Part shown: piece by piece, positions 13,755-19,432 of the stretch
Layout: the number at the start of each line of letters is the position of its first letter
How positions within the stretch are numbered: position 1 is the stretch's first letter
DNA from: Lachnoclostridium sp. UBA1241
GTDB taxonomy: Bacteria; Bacillota; Clostridia; Lachnospirales; Lachnospiraceae
Direction of reading: 5' to 3'
Assembly (NCBI GenBank): GCA_002308955.1
Contig: DBWJ01000062.1
Coordinates: 1 to 19,432 of the forward strand
DNA: 19,432 bases
Notes under the pieces: model-generated
Database searches by the model: none
What the model was told of the DNA's origin: nothing
The model's input: the letters and a program-made list of their open reading frames with translations, nothing else
Made by a program: the position numbers and the translations under genes

Positions 13755-14974
13755 ACAAACCCGAATTGTTAATGCCCGCAGGAAGCCTTGAAGTACTGAA
13801 GACCGCAGTACGTTACGGCGCGGATGCGGTATATATCGGCGGCGAGCTGTTCAGCCTTCGCGCCAAAGCCAAGAACTTCTCCATGGAGGAGATGAAGGAA
13901 GGCGTTGCTTTCTGCCACCAAAACGGCTGTAAGCTGTATGTAACCGCGAATATTACGGCGCATAACTATCATTTAAACGGCGTAAGAGAGTATTTCGCCG
14001 AGCTTAAGAATATTATGCCGGATGCTTTGATCATTTCGGATCCGGGTGTGTTCCGGATCGCAAGAGAGGTTTGTCCGGAGATTCCCGTACATATCAGCAC
14101 GCAGGCGAACAATGTGAATTCCGAGACGTTTCTGTTCTGGTATTCGCTGGGGGTTCGCAGAGTCGTATGCGGTAGGGAACTTTCCCTTTCGGAGATTAAG
14201 ACTATCCGTGAGGCGGTTCCCGAGGATATGGAACTGGAAGCTTTTGTGCACGGCTCTATGTGCATTTCCTATTCGGGCCGCTGCCTGCTTTCCGCGTATA
14301 TGACCGGCCGGGACGCCAATCTCGGCGCCTGCACCCATCCGTGCCGGTGGAAATACTATGTGATGGAAGAGAACCGTCCCGGGGAATTCTTCCCGGTTGA
14401 GGAAAATTCGGACGGAACCTATATATTCAACTCCAAAGACCTTTGCATGATCGGGCATATTCCGGAGCTCGTGGATGCGGGAATAGCTTCCTTCAAGGTC
14501 GAAGGCCGCATGAAGACTGCTTTGTATGTTGCTTCCGTGGCGAACGCCTACCGGAAGGCAATCGATGCTTATACGGAAAATCCGGAAACTTACGAGAAGC
14601 TTCTTCCCGAGCTTACAAACGAGATGAATATGGTTGCGGGACGGGATTATACGACCGGTTTCTTCTTCGATAAGCCGGATTCGAATTCGCAGGTTTACGA
14701 CAATCATATGCCGGAGGGCGGATATGTTTATCTCGGTACCGTAAGCGCTGTATATCCGGATGGATCCTTCTTGTTTGAACAGAAGAATAAATTCAGTATC
14801 GGAGATAAGATTGAGATTCTGTCTCCCGGATTTCAGAGTAAAGTTATGACAGTTCAACGGATGCTAGACGAGAACGGCGAAGAGATGGCTTCCTGCCCGC
14901 ATCCGAAGCAGATGATCCGCGCATACGGTACGGAGACGCCCGAAGCCGGCGATATCTTAAGAAAGGCGGAATAA
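13751..14974 (+). CDS. U32 family protein, TrhP-like tRNA U34 hydroxylation factor
   Basis: A 407-residue peptidase-U32-family protein opening KPELLMPAGSLEVLKTAVRYGADAVYIGG without residue-level doubt about the family. Four conserved cysteines, C171, C178, C194 and C198, in the context GRC and NLGACTHPCRW are those proposed to hold an iron-sulfur cluster in TrhP and RlhA. TrhP proteins use prephenate to make 5-hydroxyuridine at tRNA position 34. Bacillus has two such genes (yrrN, yrrO) after trmR; here there is one, of the longer kind, with the C-terminal domain (about 310-405). The older annotation as a collagenase-like protease is less likely given the trmR neighbour. Confidence 0.87.
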   Translation: MNKPELLMPAGSLEVLKTAVRYGADAVYIGGELFSLRAKAKNFSMEEMKEGVAFCHQNGCKLYVTANITAHNYHLNGVREYFAELKNIMPDALIISDPGVFRIAREVCPEIPVHISTQANNVNSETFLFWYSLGVRRVVCGRELSLSEIKTIREAVPEDMELEAFVHGSMCISYSGRCLLSAYMTGRDANLGACTHPCRWKYYVMEENRPGEFFPVEENSDGTYIFNSKDLCMIGHIPELVDAGIASFKVEGRMKTALYVASVANAYRKAIDAYTENPETYEKLLPELTNEMNMVAGRDYTTGFFFDKPDSNSQVYDNHMPEGGYVYLGTVSAVYPDGSFLFEQKNKFSIGDKIEILSPGFQSKVMTVQRMLDENGEEMASCPHPKQMIRAYGTETPEAGDILRKAE

Positions 14975-14977
14975 AGG

Positions 14978-16336
14978 ATGCGTCATACCAGAAAATGTAT
15001 CCCTGTAATCCTTCTTCTTACGGCTTTCGTGCTTGTTTCGCTGATTCTTTCTTCCTGTAAGAAAAACGAAAAGAAGACCGACGGGGAACCGACGCCGACC
15101 GTCGGAATCGCTTCTCCGCAGCCGACCTATACGCCTACGCCTTTCGTTACAATTGCCCCGGTTGAGACCGATGTAACGGCAAGAGCGGAATCGATCATTC
15201 CGAGACTTAACGGCGAAGCCGAGAAGATCTGGGACCGGATTCCCGCAGTTCCGATCACGAAGAAACTGCTCGGCACGATTCCGGAAGCCTCGTTTCAGCT
15301 TTACTGGGACGAATGGAATCTGTACGCAAGAGTAACGGTTATGGATTCCACGGAATATCTCGGGGATAAGGTGACGACGGGAGACTGTGTCACATTTTAC
15401 GTGAATGAAAGCAACAGCCATGTATGGCGCTACGGCGTCGGCGATTATTACCTGAACGTTTCGAGGAAGGGCGAGATCGTCTTCGGAACCGGGTGTAATA
15501 CCGAGGTAATCAACGGCACGGCTTATGAGATTGAGGGCGGCTATGTGGTTGAGATGCTGCTGCCGTTCATTTCCATTTTGGGGAAAGCGAATACGCGGTT
15601 CGGATTCGACGTCTGCGTGAATGATTTTGCGGACGGAAAGAATATCGGGCGGTGCCAGTGGTCCGATACGGGCTGGCATACCGAAACCTCGACCGAGTGG
15701 GTCGGAACCGTCGTAATGTGTCCGGATATATTCCTTGATGAGAGCGAGGAGACCTTCAAGGACATTAAGGGAATGCAGACTAAGGCGTACCATCTGCCGA
15801 AGCTTTCTTTAGGGGAATATAAAACGGATCTCTTTGATATTGCGGATTCTGTCACGCTTAAGAATATAGCGTACGGCAAGGACGGTGCTGCGGCATCGTA
15901 TCAGGCACTTTACGATTCGGATTACCTGTATCTTAAGATCCGGGTAGAGGATGCCACCGAGGATACGAAGAGCAACGTAATGACACGTAAGGACAGTGTT
16001 GAGCTGTTTCTTACCGCCGACGGCGAGAAGCCCGAAGAATACCGGTCCGGTACCGATATGCATTTCCGGATTGCAAGAGACGGAATGTTTGAGTGCGGTA
16101 ACGGCGCGTCGGATGGACTTCTTACTTATACGGTTGATTCCGATGCAAGCGGGTATACGGTGTTATGTGCCGTAAGAATGCCTTCTGAGTTTAAGACGAC
16201 GGATTCCGTCGGATTTGATTTACATGTGAATGATTCCTTCGGTTCCGCAATGCGGGACTATATCGTAACCTGGAGCGATACGTCGCTTCGTACCAACACC
16301 GATCTTACAAGAATCGGAACCATTACGCTCAAGTAG
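14978..16336 (+). CDS. Lipoprotein with two CBM9-like carbohydrate-binding modules
   Basis: A 452-residue lipoprotein. Residues 1-26 are a lipoprotein signal, with lipobox LSSC and lipidated Cys27. A Thr/Pro-rich linker (about 36-60) follows. Two modules, at about 70-248 and 262-452, resemble family 9 carbohydrate-binding modules: each has an Asp-rich opening, an LYxR or LYLKIRVED strand, a DSVELF or DCVTFYV segment and a closing WSDT region. No catalytic domain is present. It would sit on the outer face of the membrane and bind sugars, perhaps ends of plant polysaccharides. It starts three bases after the U32 stop and so is likely read on the same transcript, although its role seems unrelated. 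Confidence 0.82.
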   Translation: MRHTRKCIPVILLLTAFVLVSLILSSCKKNEKKTDGEPTPTVGIASPQPTYTPTPFVTIAPVETDVTARAESIIPRLNGEAEKIWDRIPAVPITKKLLGTIPEASFQLYWDEWNLYARVTVMDSTEYLGDKVTTGDCVTFYVNESNSHVWRYGVGDYYLNVSRKGEIVFGTGCNTEVINGTAYEIEGGYVVEMLLPFISILGKANTRFGFDVCVNDFADGKNIGRCQWSDTGWHTETSTEWVGTVVMCPDIFLDESEETFKDIKGMQTKAYHLPKLSLGEYKTDLFDIADSVTLKNIAYGKDGAAASYQALYDSDYLYLKIRVEDATEDTKSNVMTRKDSVELFLTADGEKPEEYRSGTDMHFRIARDGMFECGNGASDGLLTYTVDSDASGYTVLCAVRMPSEFKTTDSVGFDLHVNDSFGSAMRDYIVTWSDTSLRTNTDLTRIGTITLK

Positions 16337-16357
16337 CATTTCCGCGAAAGGAGTACT

Positions 16358-17893
16358 ATGATCAGCTTGTTTGCACCGTCGGAAGGATTGCGGTTTTCGG
16401 AACTGCAGTATCTGCCGCAGCTGTCTTATTCTACGGATCTGAACCTCGATAAGTTTACCGAGCACATGAAGGCTTCGGAAGTGTCCGAGGAGCTGATCCC
16501 GTACTTTAATTATGTTCCGAAGACGAAGGAAGAAGCCGTGTACCGGCAGGAGATTGTTAAGGATCTCTCGGACCCCGATATCCGCGCATGCGTGAGCCGG
16601 TTTATCACCGGTATCGGCATTGCGGAGCGTTATTACGGCTATTCGGACAAGGTTAACACTTCGGTGCAGAAGTGGAAATGGCGTCTGGATACGATTGTGC
16701 GATTCTATTCCGCAATCGAGCGTTTCTGCGTCGACCTCAACGAGAACAAGCCGAAATCCAAGGCATTTCATGATATTCATCAGTATCTTTACGACCTTCT
16801 GAAGTCGAAAGAGGTTATGGAGATTCGCGGCAAAGCCGAAGAGATCAATGCTGAATTCGACAAGATGAAGTTTCATATGACGATCAACAAGGAGCGTGCA
16901 ACCCTTGATTTCCAATACAGCGACGAGGATTACTGCAGTTCCATAAGGGAGGCTTTCCCGCATGCCGAGGAAACGGATCCCGATGAGCGCGTCTTTACGG
17001 AATCACCCTTCGGAGATATGAATATTTCGCCTCTTGAGGAATTCATATTAAACCAGTTTATCAAGCAGGATAAGATTCTGTTCCGTAACTTGGAAACCTT
17101 CTGCGGCGTGCAGAAAGAGATCCTGATTCCGGATGTATTGAATCTGATAAGAGAACTTCGTTTTTATCTGTTTAACCTTGAGTACTTTGAGAAGATGAAG
17201 AACCACGGCTTCCCGTTCGCATTTCCCGAGATTCGGGAAGATCGGGATGTATGCCTGATCGACTGCTTCGATATCGTGCTTGCCGCGAAGAATTACGAGC
17301 TGAAGCAGGAAGTGATTCTGAATGATATCGTAAAGTCAGACACCGAGACTGCGATTATCGTCACCGGCCCGAACCAGGGCGGTAAGACGACGCTTGCCCG
17401 TGCATTCGGACAGTGCTGTTATTTTGCCATGATGGGATTCCCTGTGGCGGCGGCTTCCGCAAGACTTCCTTTCTTTGACCGTATCTTTACGCAGTTTGCA
17501 TCGATCACCGGTAACGGTGTTGAGGGAAGGCTCGAGCATGAGCTTCTTGGCGTTAACGAGATTCTCAAGGAGCAGACCGAGAACAGCCTTATCATCTTCA
17601 ACGAATTATTTACCTCGGCACCCACCGTGGACGCGCTTACGATGTGCAGAAGCCTTCTTAGGAAACTTCTTTCGAAGAATGCCGTCTGCTTCGTCGTAAC
17701 CCATACATTTGAACTTTCCTTTGATTCCGACGACTATGTGAGCCTTGTGGCGACTGTCGTTGAGGACGGAAGCTATCGGAGAACTTACCGGATTGTCCGG
17801 AAACCGGCGGACGGCGTAGCTTACGCGAATTCCATCGTCGGCAAATACAAACTCGACTACGATCACATTCGCGGTCGTCTTGCGAAACGGTAG
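16358..17893 (+). CDS. MutS-related ATPase, paralogue 1
   Basis: A 511-residue protein with only the core (lever/clamp-like) and ATPase domains of the MutS family. Walker A is GPNQGGKTT (337-345). Walker B reads SLIIFNELF with Asn415-Glu416 instead of the usual Asp-Glu. A switch-like VVTHTFELSF follows. There is no mismatch-recognition domain I (which would carry the Phe-x-Glu motif) and no Smr domain, so it is neither MutS1 nor MutS2. The family's function is not established. It lies 8 nt before a second copy and 21 nt after the CBM9 lipoprotein. AAAGGAG gives a good ribosome site. Confidence 0.85.
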   Translation: MISLFAPSEGLRFSELQYLPQLSYSTDLNLDKFTEHMKASEVSEELIPYFNYVPKTKEEAVYRQEIVKDLSDPDIRACVSRFITGIGIAERYYGYSDKVNTSVQKWKWRLDTIVRFYSAIERFCVDLNENKPKSKAFHDIHQYLYDLLKSKEVMEIRGKAEEINAEFDKMKFHMTINKERATLDFQYSDEDYCSSIREAFPHAEETDPDERVFTESPFGDMNISPLEEFILNQFIKQDKILFRNLETFCGVQKEILIPDVLNLIRELRFYLFNLEYFEKMKNHGFPFAFPEIREDRDVCLIDCFDIVLAAKNYELKQEVILNDIVKSDTETAIIVTGPNQGGKTTLARAFGQCCYFAMMGFPVAAASARLPFFDRIFTQFASITGNGVEGRLEHELLGVNEILKEQTENSLIIFNELFTSAPTVDALTMCRSLLRKLLSKNAVCFVVTHTFELSFDSDDYVSLVATVVEDGSYRRTYRIVRKPADGVAYANSIVGKYKLDYDHIRGRLAKR

Positions 17894-17901
17894 GTGGCGG
17901 T

Positions 17902-19422
17902 ATGAAAGTAAATCTGTTAAACTGCGCGGATTATGTGACAAGTGATGTATTGCCCTTCAAGCCGGACGTCTTCGAAGACCTGAATATGGAGCCGATTCTT
18001 TCGGTTATGAGTAAGAAGGACAAGTTCGTAAGCCAGGCATGCAAATCGATTCTTCTTGCCCCGAGCGGCGATCGTAAGAACATTCTGTACCGTCAGCAGG
18101 CCCTCAAGGAGGCTCTAGAGCATAAGAAGGATATCTTTTCCCTGTATGTGACGGTTGCCGAGGTTTATACCGATCTGACGAATTACCGGAGCCGTACCAA
18201 GAAGGAAGGCAATCCGCTTCCCGCGGTCCGTGTTATGAATTCCATCGAGACGCTGGACCTTTTAAGTACCGGTCTTGAGAAGCTCAAGGCTGTTATCGTC
18301 GATGCGAACAACCGTTTCGAGCCAGGCATTTTTAGGGATTTCTTCGAGGCGTTTCTTCTCGAGTATGACAGCTCGTTTATGCTTCTCGTTCACGAAAAAT
18401 GCCAGGCTCTCCGTACCTTACAGGTCGGCGGCGAGATCCAGCTGAGCGGCCGCATCGGTCGCGGTATGAAATGCGATGACCTGCTTGTAAATTCCATCAC
18501 AGAGTACCGCGTAAAGCGTAAATTCGAAAAATGGGACTCCTTATTCGGCGCCAAGCTTCGTAAGAACGAGATCCGCATATCCTACGATGACCTGCAGCTG
18601 ACGAGAGACTGCAAAGATTTGGAAAGCACAGGACTGTTGCATGTTTCGTCCTGCTTTGAAGACTTCAACAAGGATCTTTCGAGACTGTTTGAGAACCTCA
18701 GAACGCAGCTCGCTTTCTTCTACGGCTGCTGCAACCTGCATACGCACATGACCGGCATGACATTCGGGCTTTGCTTCCCGGAGATTGCCGAGAAGAGCCA
18801 TGCGATTGAAACCGACAGAATGTATGATCTGTCGCTTGCGATTGATACGCTTCGCGCGCCACAGAGCAATTCGCTGCGCGGAAGCGATACGCTGTTATAT
18901 ATCATCACCGGTGTAAACCACGGCGGAAAGACTTCGTTCCTTCGTGCCGCGGCTGTTGCGCAGATCATGGCGCAGGCCGGCATGTTCGTGCCCGCCAAAG
19001 GAATGAAGACCGGCATCTTCCGCGGAATCTTCACGCACTTCGGAAGAAACGAGGACGTGACGCTGAATTCCGGACGGCTTGAAGAAGAGCTTTCCCGTCT
19101 GAGCCGCATGATTGACGTGATGAAGCCCGGAAGCCTGCTGTTTTTGAATGAATCGTTCGCAACGACCTCGGAGAACGAGGGTGCCGCGATTGCTGACGAT
19201 ATCATCAGGGCACTTACCGACAATAAAGTTACCGTATTCTTCGTAACGCATATTTATGCCTACGCAAAGAGGGCTTACCGCGAGAATTACGAGAATACGC
19301 AGTTCCTGCAGACGGAACGCAACGAACGAAACGAGCGGACCTATCGAATCATCAGCGGCGAGCCTTCGGAAACCGGCTACGGCATGGAGATGTATTCGAG
19401 AATTATCTGCGGAACAGAATAA
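17902..19422 (+). CDS. MutS-related ATPase, paralogue 2
   Basis: A 506-residue protein with the same plan as its upstream neighbour. Walker A is GVNHGGKTS at 337-345, the same residue positions as in paralogue 1. Walker B is LLFLNESF with Asn416-Glu417, and a VFFVTHIYAYA segment follows. The two proteins are clearly paralogous but diverged, particularly in the N-terminal 300 residues. MutS proteins act as dimers, so the pair may form a heterodimer like eukaryotic Msh2-Msh6 or Msh4-Msh5; that is inference. GGTGGCGG precedes the ATG. The gene ends ten bases before the window edge with TAA and an A-run, so a terminator or next gene lies outside. Confidence 0.85.
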   Translation: MKVNLLNCADYVTSDVLPFKPDVFEDLNMEPILSVMSKKDKFVSQACKSILLAPSGDRKNILYRQQALKEALEHKKDIFSLYVTVAEVYTDLTNYRSRTKKEGNPLPAVRVMNSIETLDLLSTGLEKLKAVIVDANNRFEPGIFRDFFEAFLLEYDSSFMLLVHEKCQALRTLQVGGEIQLSGRIGRGMKCDDLLVNSITEYRVKRKFEKWDSLFGAKLRKNEIRISYDDLQLTRDCKDLESTGLLHVSSCFEDFNKDLSRLFENLRTQLAFFYGCCNLHTHMTGMTFGLCFPEIAEKSHAIETDRMYDLSLAIDTLRAPQSNSLRGSDTLLYIITGVNHGGKTSFLRAAAVAQIMAQAGMFVPAKGMKTGIFRGIFTHFGRNEDVTLNSGRLEEELSRLSRMIDVMKPGSLLFLNESFATTSENEGAAIADDIIRALTDNKVTVFFVTHIYAYAKRAYRENYENTQFLQTERNERNERTYRIISGEPSETGYGMEMYSRIICGTE

Positions 19423-19432
19423 AAAAAGGACT

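Overview
The window looks like a chromosomal segment of an anaerobic gut or rumen Firmicute, most likely a Lachnospiraceae-type Clostridium. Three things point there: the housekeeping gene order matches the mtaB / ireB-ruvX-yrzB-mltG-trmR-U32 clusters of Firmicutes; ribosome binding sites are strong AGGAGG types; and the surface proteins carry Gram-positive sorting tails, InlB-type repeats, dockerin modules and CBM9-like modules. This assignment is inferred from gene content, because no rRNA or other marker is present.

Region 1 (1-6431) is an accessory surface-protein locus. It starts with a 5'-truncated relic of a sorting tail (194-367) and a small membrane protein (391-807). Next comes a large secreted protein (832-3962) split into two reading frames by an apparent single-base loss near 2573-2576. 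Its mature N-terminus is an almost intact eukaryotic-type ubiquitin domain, about 85% identical by my count to human ubiquitin over residues 1-72. A Gly-rich beta-helix region, two InlB B-repeats, a Cys-pair region, an X2-like domain and a PVTGD sorting tail follow. The next gene (4017-6431) encodes a second wall-anchored protein with an N-terminal dockerin, a cohesin-like module and Ig-like and InlB-like modules. The ubiquitin-bearing surface protein is the most unusual object in the window.

Region 2 (6474-8089) holds tcdA, an E1-like tRNA ct6A dehydratase, overlapping by 1 nt a beta-lactamase-fold serine hydrolase. A convergent gene (8138-8380, minus) encodes an HPr/Crh-like protein without the active histidine, with its own promoter and terminator.

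Region 3 (8472-14974) is a same-strand housekeeping run: mtaB (ms2t6A37), ireB, ruvX, a DUF1292 gene, RNase J, a short MltG-like membrane protein, a TrmR-like O-methyltransferase and a U32 (TrhP-like) protein. Several neighbours overlap by 4-17 nt, so co-expression is likely. Four proteins in the window (TcdA, MtaB, TrmR-like, TrhP-like) are predicted to modify tRNA anticodon loops at positions 37 or 34.

Region 4 (14978-19422) holds a lipoprotein with two CBM9-like modules and two tandem MutS-related ATPases with Asn in place of the Walker B Asp. No rRNA, tRNA, CRISPR array or complete insertion sequence was seen.
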